A DNA stretch of 64,000 nucleotides from Streptomyces roseirectus. GTDB lineage: Bacteria > Actinomycetota > Actinomycetes > Streptomycetales > Streptomycetaceae. Positions 38,303 to 48,626 of the stretch are shown here, piece by piece; position 1 is the first letter of the stretch, and each line of letters begins with the position of its first letter. Location of the stretch: assembly GCF_014489635.1 (NCBI RefSeq), contig NZ_CP060828.1:4130001-4194000 (forward strand). Reading direction: 5' to 3'. A program made the position numbers and the translations under genes. The notes beneath the pieces are model-generated. The model did no database searches and was not told the DNA's origin. It was given only the letters and a program-made list of their open reading frames with translations.

Positions 38303-39295
38303 TCACTCCGCCTCGCGCAGGTCCAGGCCGATGTCCAGGATCGGCGAGGAGTGGGTGAGAGCGCCGACGGCGAGGAAGTCGACCCCGGTGTCGGCGTACG
38401 CGCGAGCGTTGTCGAGCGTGAGCCGGCCGGACGCCTCCAGGAGCGCGCGCCCGTCGACGATCCCGACGGCCTCCGCGCACTCACCGGGCGTGAAGTTGTC
38501 CAGGAGGATCAGATCGGCGCCCGCGTCGACGACCTCGCGGAGCTGGTGCAGGGTGTCGACCTCGACCTCGACCGGCACGTCCGGGAACGCCGCGCGGACG
38601 GCCTTGAAGGCCGCCTCGACGCCCCCGGCGGCGACCACGTGGTTGTCCTTGACGAGCGCCGCGTCGGACAGCGACATGCGGTGGTTGACGCCCCCGCCGC
38701 AGCGCACGGCGAACTTCTCCAGCGCGCGCAGCCCCGGCGTCGTCTTGCGGGTGTCGCGCACGTGCGCCTTGGTGCCCTCCAGCGCGTCCGCCCACGCGCG
38801 CGTGGCGGTCGCGATGCCGGACAGGCGGCACAGGATGTTCAGGGCGCTGCGCTCGGCGGTCAGCAGGTCGCGGGTGCGCGAGGTGATCGACAGCAGGGTC
38901 TGCCCGGCCGCCACCCGGTCGCCGTCCTCGACGTGCCGCTCGACCTCGAACTCGTCCGCGCAGACGATGGAGACGACCGCCTCGGCGACCCGCAGGCCCG
39001 CGACGACGCCCGCCTCGCGCGCGACGAAGTCGGCGGTGGCGACGGCCTCCTCGGGGATGGTCGCGACGGTCGTCACGTCCACGCCGTGCGCCAGGTCCTC
39101 CTGGATGGCGACGTTGGCGATGTCCTCGACCTCCACGGGGTCGAGCCCCGCTTCGGCCAGGAGCGCGGCGAGCGCCGGGTCGAGCCCGCACTCCAGGTAC
39201 TCGGCGTACTCGGCGTCGTCCTCGGCTCCGCAGGCGCATCCGTCGCCGCAGCCGCCGCTCTGGACGAGGGGAAGGTCGTTGCTCACTTCGGTCAC
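38303..39295 (-). CDS. nadC: Nicotinate-nucleotide pyrophosphorylase (carboxylating)
   Basis: Quinolinate phosphoribosyltransferase, 330 residues: quinolinate plus PRPP gives nicotinic acid mononucleotide. Core motifs: EDLAHGVDVT, RDTRKTTPGLRALEKFAVRCGGG (two pieces) and HRMSLSDAALVKDNH, IEVEVD-like EVEVDTLHQL. The N-terminus is odd: a 40-residue Asp/Glu-rich extension with Cys16, Cys20, Cys22 (GGCGDGCACG) not part of usual NadC. GTG 39295 overlaps the nadB stop. Confidence 0.95.
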   Translation of the reverse strand: MTEVSNDLPLVQSGGCGDGCACGAEDDAEYAEYLECGLDPALAALLAEAGLDPVEVEDIANVAIQEDLAHGVDVTTVATIPEEAVATADFVAREAGVVAGLRVAEAVVSIVCADEFEVERHVEDGDRVAAGQTLLSITSRTRDLLTAERSALNILCRLSGIATATRAWADALEGTKAHVRDTRKTTPGLRALEKFAVRCGGGVNHRMSLSDAALVKDNHVVAAGGVEAAFKAVRAAFPDVPVEVEVDTLHQLREVVDAGADLILLDNFTPGECAEAVGIVDGRALLEASGRLTLDNARAYADTGVDFLAVGALTHSSPILDIGLDLREAE

Positions 39296-41004
39296 TGCTC
39301 CTGGGGACGCTGGGTCGGGGGGAAGTCTGCGGTGTCCGTCGGCCGCACGGCGAGCGAGCGGTCCGGGTTCAGCGTCACGACGATGTGCCGGCGCCAGGCC
39401 GTGTCGTCACGCTCGGCGTGGTCCTCGCGCCAGTGGCAGCCCCGCGTCTCCTCGCGCAGGCGGGCGGCGGCGACCAGGACGCGGGCCACGCACAGGAGGT
39501 TGGTGGCCTCCCAGGTGTCGACGCCGGGCTCGGCGGTCTTGCCGTTCTCGTCGAGGGCGTCGCGCGCGTGCGCGTGGAGAGCGTCCAGCCTCGCGGCGGC
39601 CTCCTCCAGGGAGGCGGCGGAGCGCAGGACGCCCGCGCCGTCGGTCATGATCCGCTGGATCGCGAACCGCTCCTCGGGGGCGAGGAGCGGGTGCGCGGGG
39701 GTCTGCGGGACCTCGACCGGCGCGGGCACGCGCGCGTGAACGCCGGCCCGCGCGATGTCGACGGCGATCCGCTCGGCGTAGACCAGGCCCTCCAGGAGGG
39801 AGTTCGAGGCGAGCCGGTTGGCGCCGTGGACGCCCGTGCAGGCGACCTCCCCGCACGCGTAGAGGCCCGGCACGGTCGTGCGGCCCCGCGAGTCGGTGCG
39901 CACGCCCCCGGAGGCGTAGTGGGCCGCCGGGGCGACCGGGACGGGCTCGTGGACGGGGTCGATGCCGTGCGCGCGGCAGGCGGCCAGGATCGTCGGGAAG
40001 CGCTGCTCCCACATCTCGGCGCCGAAGTGCCGGGCGTCGAGGTACATGTGCTCGGCGCCCTGCTCCTGCATGCGGCGCGTGATGCCCTTGGCGACGATGT
40101 CCCGGGGCGCCAGCTCGCCCAGTTCGTGCTGGCCCACCATGAAGCGCACGCCGTCCGCGTCGACCAGGTGGGCGCCCTCGCCTCGCACCGCCTCGGAGAC
40201 GAGCGGCTGCTGGCCCTCCGCGTCGGCGCCGAGGAACAGCACGGTCGGGTGGAACTGCACGAACTCCAGGTCGCTGACCTCCGCGCCCGCGCGCAGGGCG
40301 AGCGCGACGCCGTCGCCGGTCGACACGGACGGGTTGGTCGTCGCGGAGAACACCTGGCCCATGCCGCCGGTCGCGAGGACCACGGCGGGCGCGTGGACGG
40401 CGCCCACGCCGTCGTGCTGGCCCTCGCCCATCACGTGCAGGGTCACGCCGGCCGTGCGGCCGTCGGCGTCCGTCAGGAGGTCCAGGACGAGCGCGTTCTC
40501 GACCGTGCGCACGCCTCGCGCGCGGACCGCCTCGACGAGGGCCCGGGAGATCTCCGCGCCGGTCGCGTCGCCGCCCGCGTGCGCGATGCGGCGGCGGTGG
40601 TGGCCGCCCTCGCGGGTGAGTTCCAGGTCGCCCTCGGCGGACTCGTCGAAGTGGGCGCCGGTCGCGATGAGGCGGCGTACCGCGTCGGGGCCCTCGGTGA
40701 CGAGGATCCGGACGGCCTCCTCGTCGCACAGGCCCACGCCGGCGACCAGGGTGTCGTCCAGGTGCTGCTCGGGGGTGTCGCCCTCGCCCAGGGCCGCCGC
40801 TATGCCGCCCTGGGCCCAGCGGGTGGAGCCGTCGTCCAGGCGGGCCTTGGTGACGACGACGGTGTTCAGCCCCGCAGCCTCGCAGCGCAGGGCGGCGGTC
40901 AGGCCGGCCACGCCGGAGCCGACGACCACGACGTCGGCGGTGATCGACCAGCCCGGCGCGGGCGCGTGCAGTCGTATGCCTGTGCTGGTGCCTGTGCTGG
41001 TCAC
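39292..41004 (-). CDS. nadB: L-aspartate oxidase
   Basis: FAD enzyme, 570 residues, oxidises aspartate to iminoaspartate for quinolinate synthesis. GxGxxG in [46 protein letters not shown] and the [15 protein letters not shown] region are typical. Partner NadA is not in the window. GTG 41004 overlaps the panC stop; nadC overlaps its end. Confidence 0.95.
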   Translation of the reverse strand: MTSTGTSTGIRLHAPAPGWSITADVVVVGSGVAGLTAALRCEAAGLNTVVVTKARLDDGSTRWAQGGIAAALGEGDTPEQHLDDTLVAGVGLCDEEAVRILVTEGPDAVRRLIATGAHFDESAEGDLELTREGGHHRRRIAHAGGDATGAEISRALVEAVRARGVRTVENALVLDLLTDADGRTAGVTLHVMGEGQHDGVGAVHAPAVVLATGGMGQVFSATTNPSVSTGDGVALALRAGAEVSDLEFVQFHPTVLFLGADAEGQQPLVSEAVRGEGAHLVDADGVRFMVGQHELGELAPRDIVAKGITRRMQEQGAEHMYLDARHFGAEMWEQRFPTILAACRAHGIDPVHEPVPVAPAAHYASGGVRTDSRGRTTVPGLYACGEVACTGVHGANRLASNSLLEGLVYAERIAVDIARAGVHARVPAPVEVPQTPAHPLLAPEERFAIQRIMTDGAGVLRSAASLEEAAARLDALHAHARDALDENGKTAEPGVDTWEATNLLCVARVLVAAARLREETRGCHWREDHAERDDTAWRRHIVVTLNPDRSLAVRPTDTADFPPTQRPQEQ

Positions 41005-42008
41005 GAGGCGGCTCCGAAGGTCAGGGGGAGGTTGTCGATCAGCCTGGTCGTCCCGACCCGGGCGGCGACGGCGAGGACGGCCTCGCCGGTGAAGTCGTCC
41101 CCGATCTCCGTGAAGTCGGCGGGGTCGACGAGCGCGAGGTAGTCCAGGGCGAGCGGCGGGTCCAGACGGGCGGCCTCGTCGAGCACCACGCGCGCGGCGG
41201 CGCGGATGCCTGCCGTGCCCGCAGCGGCCTGGGCGACGGCGTGCGTGTCGGCTGCCGCGCGGGACTCGCCGATCGCGCTCAGCGCCTGCGCGCGCGCCTG
41301 CGTCACGGGCACCTCACGCGCGCGTGCGCGCAGCGCCTCCTGCGCGGCGTGCCGGTCGCGGCCCGCGAACAGCGCGCGCGAGAGGGCGAGCGCGGTGCGG
41401 CGCTCCTGGGGCGAGAGGTAGCGGTTGCGGCTGGACAGCGCCAGGCCGTCGTCCTCGCGGACCGTCGGGACGGCGACGATCTCCACACCGAAGTTCAGGT
41501 CGCGCACCATTCGGCGGATCAGGGCGAGCTGCTGGGCGTCCTTCTGGCCGAACAGCGCGACGTCGGGGCGGGTGAGGTGCAGGAGCTTCGCGACGACCGT
41601 CAGCATGCCGTCGAAGTGCCCCGGGCGTACGGCGCCCTCCAGGCGTTCGCCCATGGGGCCCGCGCTGATGCGGACCTGGGGCTCGCCGCCCGGGTAGACC
41701 TCGTCGGCGGACGGGGCGAACACGGCGTCCGCGCCGGCCTCCTCGGCGATCTTCAGGTCGGCGTCGAGAGTGCGCGGGTAGCGGTCGAGGTCTTCGCCCT
41801 TGCCGAACTGGAGGGGGTTGACGAAGACGGTGACGACGACGAAGCCCTTGGGTCCGACGCGGTCCCTGGCCGCCCGGATCAGGGCGGCGTGCCCCTCGTG
41901 GAGGGCGCCCATGGTCATGACGACCGCGTTGTGCCCCGGCAGCGCGAGATGGTCCCGCGCGTCCTCCAGGGCCTCGCGGTCGCGCAGCACTCCGAACCAG
42001 CGGCTCAT
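41001..42008 (-). CDS. panC: Pantothenate synthetase
   Basis: Joins pantoate and beta-alanine using ATP; 335 residues. [13 protein letters not shown] (HIGH-like), [33 protein letters not shown] and [12 protein letters not shown] are the active-site segments. Slightly longer than E. coli PanC. ATG overlaps the DUF2520 stop (ATGA), showing tight coupling with it. beta-Alanine must come from PanD encoded elsewhere. Confidence 0.95.
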   Translation of the reverse strand: MSRWFGVLRDREALEDARDHLALPGHNAVVMTMGALHEGHAALIRAARDRVGPKGFVVVTVFVNPLQFGKGEDLDRYPRTLDADLKIAEEAGADAVFAPSADEVYPGGEPQVRISAGPMGERLEGAVRPGHFDGMLTVVAKLLHLTRPDVALFGQKDAQQLALIRRMVRDLNFGVEIVAVPTVREDDGLALSSRNRYLSPQERRTALALSRALFAGRDRHAAQEALRARAREVPVTQARAQALSAIGESRAAADTHAVAQAAAGTAGIRAAARVVLDEAARLDPPLALDYLALVDPADFTEIGDDFTGEAVLAVAARVGTTRLIDNLPLTFGAAS

Positions 42009-42961
42009 CGGGCGTCTCCTTCGGTGCCGGGCGTACCTGGCGTGCCGGGCGTGCCTGAGGTCCCGCCGGCCAGGACGCCGAGCAGGTCCTCCGCCAGCTC
42101 CGGCTTCAGCAGGCCGTGCGCGAGCGCGCGGTCGGCGGTCGCGCGGGCCATCGCGAGGTACCCGGCGACGGTCTGCGGGGCGTGCTTGCGCAGTTCGCCC
42201 ACGTGCGCGGCGACCGTGCCCGCGTCCCCGCGCGCGACGGGGCCGGTCAGGGCGGCGTCGCCGGAGCGCAGCGCGTTGTCCAGGGCGGCGCCCAGGAGCG
42301 GGCCGAGCATCCGGTCGGGTGCGGCGACGCCCGCCTCGCGCAGCAGCTCCATGGACTGGGCGACCAGGGTGACGAGGTGGTTGGCGCCCAGCGCGAGGGC
42401 CGCGTGGTACAGCGGGCGACTCTCCTCGGCGACCCACTCCGGCTCACCGCCCATCTCGATCACCAGTGCCTCGGCGGCCAGCCGCAGCTCCTCGGGAGCG
42501 GTGACGCCGAAGGAGCAGCCGGCGAGGCGCTGGACGTCGACCGGGGTGCCGGTGAACGTCATCGCCGGGTGCAGCGCGAGGGGCAGCGCGCCCGCGCGCA
42601 GGGCGGGGTCGAGGACCTTCGCGCCGTAGCGCCCGGAGGTGTGCACGAGGAGCTGGCCGGGGCGGACGGCGCCGGTGTCGGCAAGGCCCTGGACGAGGGC
42701 GGGCAGCGCGTCGTCGGGGACGGTCAGCAGGACCAGATCGGCACGTTCCAGGACATCCGCGGGGGTCGTCAGGGGCACGTCGGGCAGCAGCAGGGCCGCG
42801 CGCTTGCGGGACGCGTCGGAGACGCCGGAGACGGCCACCGGGCGGTGTCCGGCGAGTTGGAGGGACGCGGCCAGCGCGGGGCCCACCCGGCCGGCGCCGA
42901 CGACGCCGACGGTGAGCCGCGCGGGGCGGTCCCGGGGATCTGGCTGGTGGACTGTACTCAC
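42005..42961 (-). CDS. Rossmann-like DUF2520 protein, head of the panC operon
   Basis: NAD(P)-binding protein, 318 residues: [19 protein letters not shown] is the dinucleotide motif; [38 protein letters not shown] and the C-terminal helical DUF2520 domain follow. The fold resembles ketopantoate reductase and prephenate or 6-phosphogluconate dehydrogenase relatives. Coupled by ATGA to panC; from memory the same pairing occurs in mycobacteria (Rv3603c-panC). A reductase role in pantoate supply is possible but unproved. C-terminus has GTP-rich repeats ([13 protein letters not shown]). GTG 42961 chosen; ATG 43018 is upstream with poor codons. Confidence 0.85.
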   Translation of the reverse strand: MSTVHQPDPRDRPARLTVGVVGAGRVGPALAASLQLAGHRPVAVSGVSDASRKRAALLLPDVPLTTPADVLERADLVLLTVPDDALPALVQGLADTGAVRPGQLLVHTSGRYGAKVLDPALRAGALPLALHPAMTFTGTPVDVQRLAGCSFGVTAPEELRLAAEALVIEMGGEPEWVAEESRPLYHAALALGANHLVTLVAQSMELLREAGVAAPDRMLGPLLGAALDNALRSGDAALTGPVARGDAGTVAAHVGELRKHAPQTVAGYLAMARATADRALAHGLLKPELAEDLLGVLAGGTSGTPGTPGTPGTEGDAR

Positions 42962-43048
42962 GCGACGGTGGCCTTCCCGTTCCAGTCCGCATCTGGGTAC
43001 CGGACGATTTCTCGTCATGTTAACGCGATCTGTTGAGGGGGTGGCGGG

Positions 43049-43057
43049 TTGTCCACA
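43049..43057 (+). promoter_or_regulatory. DnaA-box match in the panC/aldolase divergent gap
   Basis: TTGTCCACA, identical to the Streptomyces DnaA box, followed by GGCTGTGG so that CCACAG-G-CTGTGG forms a short palindrome. Between the divergent DUF2520 and aldolase-like genes. Confidence 0.4.
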
Positions 43058-43134
43058 GGCTGTGGGTATCGGCGGGGCGTGCGCCGCCGATAACGCGGGT
43101 GCCCGTACGGCCCCGCGCGCGGCATGATCCAGGC

Positions 43135-44310
43135 ATGACCTTCACCCCAGACCCGGACGACGCCGCCACCCTCGCCGAGCGGCTGCGCGAGCGGCGCATG
43201 ACGGCCCAGCGGGAGGCCGCGCGGATCCTCTCCCGCCCGCCGTACCGCGCGTCCCTTCGGGAGCGCATGGCACACCTCCAGGAGGCCGCCGAGGTGTACG
43301 ACCTCGACGAGCGCACCGACGTGTACGGCAACGGCGTCGTGGCGGCCCTGGAGGAGCGGGTCGCCGGGCTGCTGGGCACGGAGGCCGCCGCGTTCTTCCC
43401 GACCGGCACGATGGCCCAGCAGATCGCCCTGCGCTGCTGGGCGGGGCGCACCGGCAACCCGGCGGTGGCCGTGCATCCGCTGGCCCACCTGGAGGTGCAC
43501 GAGCGCGACGCGTTCAGCCAGCTCTCCGGGCTGCGGCCGGTGCACCTCACGGACGAGCACCGGCTGCCGACGCCCCAGGAGGTGCGCGAGGCCCCGGAGC
43601 CCTTCGGAACGCTCGCGCTGGAACTGCCGCTGCGGGACGCCGGTTTCCTGCTGCCCTCCTGGGACGAGCTGACGGCGACCGTGGCCGCCGCGCGGGAGCG
43701 CGACGCCGTGGTGCACTTCGACGGCGCGCGCCTGTGGGAGTCGACCACCCACTTCGGCCGTCCGCTGGAGGAGATCGCGGGCCTCGCGGACAGCGTCTAC
43801 GTGTCGCTCTACAAGTCCCTCGACGGGCTCAGCGGCGCCGTCCTGGCGGGCCCCGAGTCGCTGATCGCGGAGGCCGGGGTCTGGCGCCACCGCTACGGCG
43901 GCATGCTCTTCCACCAGTTCCCCGCCGCCCTCACCGCGCTGGCCGGCCTGGACCGCGAGCTGCCCCGGCTGCCGGAGTACGTCGCCCACGCGCGCGTGGT
44001 GGCCGACGCGCTCCAGGAGGGGTTCGCCGAGGCGGGCGTCCCGTGGTTCCGTGTGCACCCGCGCGTGCCGCACACCCACGAGTTCCAGTTCTGGCTGCCG
44101 TACGACCCGGACACCCTCGCCGAGGCGGCCGTGCGCCAGGCCGAGGAGACCGGCACGTTCCTGTTCGCCTCGCCGTGGGACCGGCGCGGCCCCGGGGTGT
44201 CGTACACGGAGGTCTCGGTGCGCGCGGCGGGCCTCGACTGGGACGCGGCGGACGTGAAGGCGGCGGTCGCGGATTTCGTGGCGCGGCTGCCGCACGGGGC
44301 CGCCGATTGA
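43135..44310 (+). CDS. Beta-eliminating lyase / threonine-aldolase-like PLP enzyme
   Basis: Fold-type I PLP enzyme, 391 residues. The PLP lysine lies in VSLYKSLDGLSGAVLAG; GTMAQQIALRCWAG binds phosphate; VHFDGARLWESTTHFG is the Asp segment. Low-specificity L-threonine aldolases have this plan, but side activities as cystathionine or tryptophan lyases cannot be excluded. ATG 43135. Divergent from the cofactor operon; no obvious partner genes. Confidence 0.85.
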   Translation: MTFTPDPDDAATLAERLRERRMTAQREAARILSRPPYRASLRERMAHLQEAAEVYDLDERTDVYGNGVVAALEERVAGLLGTEAAAFFPTGTMAQQIALRCWAGRTGNPAVAVHPLAHLEVHERDAFSQLSGLRPVHLTDEHRLPTPQEVREAPEPFGTLALELPLRDAGFLLPSWDELTATVAAARERDAVVHFDGARLWESTTHFGRPLEEIAGLADSVYVSLYKSLDGLSGAVLAGPESLIAEAGVWRHRYGGMLFHQFPAALTALAGLDRELPRLPEYVAHARVVADALQEGFAEAGVPWFRVHPRVPHTHEFQFWLPYDPDTLAEAAVRQAEETGTFLFASPWDRRGPGVSYTEVSVRAAGLDWDAADVKAAVADFVARLPHGAAD

Positions 44311-44364
44311 CGGTGGCCGTCAATCGGCGGGGGCGTTGTCGGTGGCGGGGTGCACCATGGGCCC

Positions 44365-45462
44365 ATGAGCGTGAGCATCGACATCGCCGGGGTCCGGCCC
44401 GAGCAGGTGGCCTTCGTCCCGTCGCCGCTGGCCGAGCTGGGGATGGCGCTGCACGCGCTGTCGGAGCCGGGGCACCATCCGGGCATCCAGGGCTGGACCG
44501 GGAGCGTCCTGCCGGGGCTCGACCCGCACCTGGCCGACCGGATGTGCGAGGCGGAGTTCCTGTGGCGGTCGGTGTTCTCGGACCTGTTCCTGGCGTGCGC
44601 GGGCGTGCCGGGCGCGCTGCCCGGGGAGACGCTGGCCGACGATCTGGCGCTGCTGGACAAGCTGCCGGACGACCAGTTCGTGGACGCGGCCCTGGAGTTC
44701 GCGTGCCCGGCGTGCGACCGCCCGGCGCCGGGCGTCCTCGGTGACCCGGCGCTGCAGGGCCGGGTGCTGGACCTCGCCGCCTCGCGCGGACCCCGGCAGC
44801 TGGCGTTCGCGCGGCGGGTGCTGGACGATCCGCCGGGCGTGCGCGCGTGGCTGCGGCGTTTCCTGGAGGACTGCGACGAGGCGTTCTTCGCCGAGACCTG
44901 GTCGCGGCTGAGCCACCAGCTCGCGGCCGACGCCCGGCACAAGACGCAGGTGCTGCACCGGCGCGGGCCCGCCGAGGCGTTCGCGGCGGTCTCCCCCGCC
45001 GTCCGGCTCGACGAGGCGAACGGCCGTCTGGTCGTCGACAAGCTCGTCGAGAGCCGCACGTCCGCGCGCGACGACGGTCTGCTGCTGGTCCCGACCAGCC
45101 TGGGCCGCCCGCACCTGAACGTCCTGCACCGTGCGGGGTGGCGCCCCCTGCTGCACTACCCGGCGCACTCCCCGTCCCCGGTCACGGCGCCCTCGGTGGA
45201 GCAGCTGACCCTGCGGATGAACGCGCTCTCCCACCCCGTCCGCATGCAGCTCTGCCGCAACCTGGCCCGCAGCGCGTACACGACGACCGAACTCGCCCAG
45301 ATCCACGCCATGTCCGCCCCGGAGATATCCCGGCACCTCGCGGCCCTGAAGAAGGCGGGCCTCATCACGACCCGCAGGCGCGGGCGCTATGTCCTGCACC
45401 AGCTCGATGTCGCCCTGGTGGCCCGCCTGGGCAGCGACTTCCTGGAGGGCATCCTCCGGTAG
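44365..45462 (+). CDS. ArsR family regulator with DUF5937 domain
   Basis: Protein of 365 residues; a C-terminal ArsR winged helix (about 290-355: RMQLCRNLARSAYTTTELAQ, then SAPEISRHLAALKKAGLITT) follows a large N-terminal domain of the DUF5937 type. The N-terminal part may bind a ligand. Starts at ATG 44365, preceded by a second in-frame ATG at 44350. Converges on the response-regulator gene with a 16-base gap. Target genes unknown. Confidence 0.88.
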   Translation: MSVSIDIAGVRPEQVAFVPSPLAELGMALHALSEPGHHPGIQGWTGSVLPGLDPHLADRMCEAEFLWRSVFSDLFLACAGVPGALPGETLADDLALLDKLPDDQFVDAALEFACPACDRPAPGVLGDPALQGRVLDLAASRGPRQLAFARRVLDDPPGVRAWLRRFLEDCDEAFFAETWSRLSHQLAADARHKTQVLHRRGPAEAFAAVSPAVRLDEANGRLVVDKLVESRTSARDDGLLLVPTSLGRPHLNVLHRAGWRPLLHYPAHSPSPVTAPSVEQLTLRMNALSHPVRMQLCRNLARSAYTTTELAQIHAMSAPEISRHLAALKKAGLITTRRRGRYVLHQLDVALVARLGSDFLEGILR

Positions 45463-45478
45463 GAGCCGGCCGCGCGCC

Positions 45479-46165
45479 TCAGGCGTGTCCCCCGGCCGCT
45501 CCGCCGCCCGCGCGCACGAGGCCCGTCTCGTACGCCAGGACGACGACCTGGACGCGGTCGCGCAGGCCGAGCTTGGTGAGGATGCGGCCCACGTGGGTCT
45601 TCACGGTCGCCTCGGAGAGGACCAGGCGGGCGGCGATCTCGCCGTTGGACAGGCCCTGGGCGACGAGGATCATCACCTCGCGCTCGCGCTCCGTCAGGCG
45701 CTCCAGCTCCTTGTGCTCCGGCGCGCGCCCGGAACTCGGGAGCATCGGCGCGAAGCGGTCCAGGAGGCGGCGGGTGGTGGAGGGGGCGACGACGGCGTCG
45801 CCGCTGTGGACGGAGCGGATCGCGGCGAGCAGCTCGCCGGGCGGCACGTCCTTGAGCATGAACCCGGAGGCGCCCGCCTTCAGCCCGGAGAACGCGTACT
45901 CGTCCAGGTCGAAGGTCGTCAGGATGAGCACCTTCGGCGGGTCCGGCTCCTCGCAGATTCGCCGGGTGGCCTCCACGCCGTCCAGCTTCGGCATGCGGAC
46001 GTCCATGAGGACGACGTCGACGTCCGTGGAGCGCACCACCTGCAGCGCCTCGACCCCGTCGCCCGCCTCCGCGACGACCTCCATGTCCGGCTGGGCGGCG
46101 AGCACCATCCGGAACCCGGTGCGCAGCAGCACCTGGTCGTCGACGAGCATCACGCGGATCGTCAT
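45479..46165 (-). CDS. NarL/LuxR-type response regulator
   Basis: 228 residues. Receiver with DD (9-10), phospho-acceptor Asp55 (LMDVRMPK) and Lys in LKDVPP; then LuxR helix-turn-helix (LTEREREVMILVAQGLSNGEIA and ATVKTHVGRIL). Start ATG 46165 has GAAGAGG just upstream; ATG 46180 also possible. Partner kinase is 65 bp upstream on the same strand. Confidence 0.93.
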   Translation of the reverse strand: MTIRVMLVDDQVLLRTGFRMVLAAQPDMEVVAEAGDGVEALQVVRSTDVDVVLMDVRMPKLDGVEATRRICEEPDPPKVLILTTFDLDEYAFSGLKAGASGFMLKDVPPGELLAAIRSVHSGDAVVAPSTTRRLLDRFAPMLPSSGRAPEHKELERLTEREREVMILVAQGLSNGEIAARLVLSEATVKTHVGRILTKLGLRDRVQVVVLAYETGLVRAGGGAAGGHA

Positions 46166-46230
46166 CGGGGCCTCTTCCATGGGTTCGTGAACCGGTGTTC
46201 GTGACAGGTGTCAGCAGGCGCGCGTGGGTG

Positions 46231-47433
46231 TCAGTGCGCCGGTTTGAGCGGCAGGAGGACGCTGATGCGGAAGCCTCCCCCGGGGCGCGGACCGGCGTCC
46301 AGGGTTCCGCCGACCATACCGACGCGCTCGCGCATGCCGATCAGGCCGTGGCCCCGGCCGTCCGCGCCGCCTTCCTCGTACAGCTCGTGCGGGGCGCCCT
46401 TGCCGTCGTCCTCGACGAGCAGGCCGAGGCCGTCGTCGAAGTAGACCAGGCGCACGCTCGCGCCCGCGTTGGGGCCTCCGTGCTTGCGCGTGTTGGTCAG
46501 CGCTTCCTGGACGATGCGGTAGGCGGTCAGCTCGACGCCGCTGGGCAGCGGGCGCGGGGTGCCCTCGACCTTGAAGTCGACGGGCAGTCCGGAGCCCCGG
46601 CACTGCTGCACCAGGTCCTCGATCTGCTCGACGTCCGGCTGCGGGACGTACTCGCCGCCCTCCTGGTGCTCGCCGGTGCGCAGGACGCCCAGCAGGCGGC
46701 GCATCTCGGCGAGCGCCTGGCGGCCGGTCGACGAGATCGTCTCCAGGGCCTTCTTCGCCTGGTCCGGGGCGGCGTCCAGGACGTAGGCGGCGCCATCGGC
46801 CTGGACGACCATCACGGACACGTTGTGCGCCACGACGTCGTGCAGTTCACGCGCGATGCGCGCGCGTTCGGCGGCGACCGCGACCTTCGCCTGCGCCTCG
46901 CGCTCGCGCTCCAGGCGGTCCGCGCGCTCCTCCAGTTGCGCGAAGTACGCGCGCCGGGTGCGCATCGAGTCGCCGAGCACCCACGCGAGCGCGAACGGGA
47001 CGGTCTGGAAGGCGACGATGACGACGGTGCCCGCCGCGCTCGTGTGCCCGGTCGGCCAGCGCAGCTCCGCCGCGGCCGCCGCGCACAGGCCCATGCCGAG
47101 CGCGAGGCGCGAGGCCCAGCGGTCCCCGACGGCGGCGACCGTGTAGACGATCATCAGCAGCGCGAAGTCCGCCGGGTTGACGCCCACGTCCAGCACCAGT
47201 TGCGCGCAGCCGGTGACCGCCGCGAGCACGAGCATCGCCTCGGGCATGCGTCTGCGCAGCGTCATCACCACGGACAGCGCGATCACCACGGGGATCACCG
47301 CCGCAGGCGCGTCTCTCCACTCGGCCTCCTGGCGAGACGTCTCCATGGCGAAGGCGGCCCCGAACAGGATCACGGCCCAGAAGCCGTCGACCCCGGTCGG
47401 GTGCCTGCGGAGGAAGTCGTAGAGGCGCTGCAC
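46231..47433 (-). CDS. Two-component sensor histidine kinase (HisKA_3)
   Basis: 400 residues; N-terminal DUF7134-like membrane part with about five hydrophobic spans, a coiled linker (REREAQAKVAVAAERA), HisKA_3 box IARELHDVVAHNVSVM, and an ATPase domain ending DGRGHGLIGMRERVGMVGG. Pairs with the NarL-type regulator downstream; signal unknown. GTG 47433. Confidence 0.92.
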   Translation of the reverse strand: MQRLYDFLRRHPTGVDGFWAVILFGAAFAMETSRQEAEWRDAPAAVIPVVIALSVVMTLRRRMPEAMLVLAAVTGCAQLVLDVGVNPADFALLMIVYTVAAVGDRWASRLALGMGLCAAAAAELRWPTGHTSAAGTVVIVAFQTVPFALAWVLGDSMRTRRAYFAQLEERADRLEREREAQAKVAVAAERARIARELHDVVAHNVSVMVVQADGAAYVLDAAPDQAKKALETISSTGRQALAEMRRLLGVLRTGEHQEGGEYVPQPDVEQIEDLVQQCRGSGLPVDFKVEGTPRPLPSGVELTAYRIVQEALTNTRKHGGPNAGASVRLVYFDDGLGLLVEDDGKGAPHELYEEGGADGRGHGLIGMRERVGMVGGTLDAGPRPGGGFRISVLLPLKPAH

Positions 47434-47582
47434 GTAACCCAGCGTAGGGATGCGTGAAGCCTCTGGGGGTCAACCGGAGGACCGATCCGTATCCCGCGCG
47501 CGTACTCCGCAAGGTGGAGGAGGTGATCAGCTGTGCGCATAGCCTGGGCGGGTGGACGCGGGGCTTCGGCGAGGTGGTGGGT

Positions 47583-48596
47583 GTGACGGCTGACGACGAC
47601 GCGTCCGCGTGGCACGGGTGGCGGGCGGCGGCGCAGCGGGCCCTGTACGGCCCTGAGGGCTTCTACCGGCGCCCCGAGGGCCCCGCGGGGCACTTCCGGA
47701 CGTCCGTGCACGCCTCGGGGCTCTACGCGGCCGCTGTGGCCGCGCTGCTGTGCCGGGTGGACGAAAGGCTCGGACGGCCCGGGGTGCTGGACTTCGTGGA
47801 CGTGGGAGCGGGGCGGGGAGAGCTGCTGACGGGCGTGCTCGCGGCGCTGCCCGAGGGCGTGGCCGCACGCACGCGCGCGTGGGGCGTCGACATCGCCGCC
47901 CGGCCGGACGGGCTGGACGAGCGGATCACCTGGACCGGCGAGCCGCCGTCCGGCGTCAGCGGGCTGCTGTTCGCCAACGAGTGGCTGGACAACGTGCCCC
48001 TCGACGTCGTCGAGACGGACGCGGACGCGGTCGCGCGCGTCGTCCTCGTCCGCGCCGACGGCACCGAACGCCTCGGGCCGCCGGTCGGCGGTGAGGACGC
48101 CGCGTGGCTGGACCGGTGGTGGCCGGCGGACGCCGAGGAGGGCGGGCGCGCGGAGATCGGCCTTCCCCGGGACCGCGCGTGGGCGCACGCGGTCTCCTGT
48201 CTCGACCGGGGGCTCGCGGTGGCGGTCGACTACGGGCACACGGCCGACGCCCGCCCGCTCTTCGGGACGCTCACCGGGTTCCGCGCGGGGCGCGAGGTCG
48301 TGCCGGTGCCGGACGGGACGTGCGACATCACCGCGCACGTCGCGCTGGACGCGTGCGCGCGGGCGGGAGAGCGGCCCGGGGAACCGGCGGCTCTGTACTC
48401 GCAGCGCACCGCCCTGCGCGCGCTGGGCGTCACCGGCGCGCGGCCGCCCCTCGCGCTCGCGTCGTCCGACCCCGCCGCGTACGTGCGCGCGCTCGCGGCC
48501 GGAGGGGAGGCCGCCGAGCTCACCGCGCCCGGGGGGCTCGGCGACTTCGGCTGGCTGGTGCAGCCGGTCGGGATCCCGGACCCGCTCGCCCCGTAG
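47583..48596 (+). CDS. MidA-family SAM-dependent methyltransferase (NDUFAF7 homologue)
   Basis: Class I methyltransferase, 337 residues, of the MidA/DUF185 group. Signatures: [15 protein letters not shown] (family N-terminal box), [15 protein letters not shown] (SAM motif I), [14 protein letters not shown], and VAVDYGHT near residue 200. Mitochondrial NDUFAF7 dimethylates an arginine of the complex I subunit NDUFS2, the NuoD homologue; here a nuoD paralogue lies convergently 30 bp away. GTG 47583 has GAGGTGG about 7 bases upstream; other starts further up lack family similarity. Confidence 0.87.
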   Translation: MTADDDASAWHGWRAAAQRALYGPEGFYRRPEGPAGHFRTSVHASGLYAAAVAALLCRVDERLGRPGVLDFVDVGAGRGELLTGVLAALPEGVAARTRAWGVDIAARPDGLDERITWTGEPPSGVSGLLFANEWLDNVPLDVVETDADAVARVVLVRADGTERLGPPVGGEDAAWLDRWWPADAEEGGRAEIGLPRDRAWAHAVSCLDRGLAVAVDYGHTADARPLFGTLTGFRAGREVVPVPDGTCDITAHVALDACARAGERPGEPAALYSQRTALRALGVTGARPPLALASSDPAAYVRALAAGGEAAELTAPGGLGDFGWLVQPVGIPDPLAP

Positions 48597-48626
48597 TGAG
48601 GGTCGGTCCGGTTTTCCAACGCACTC

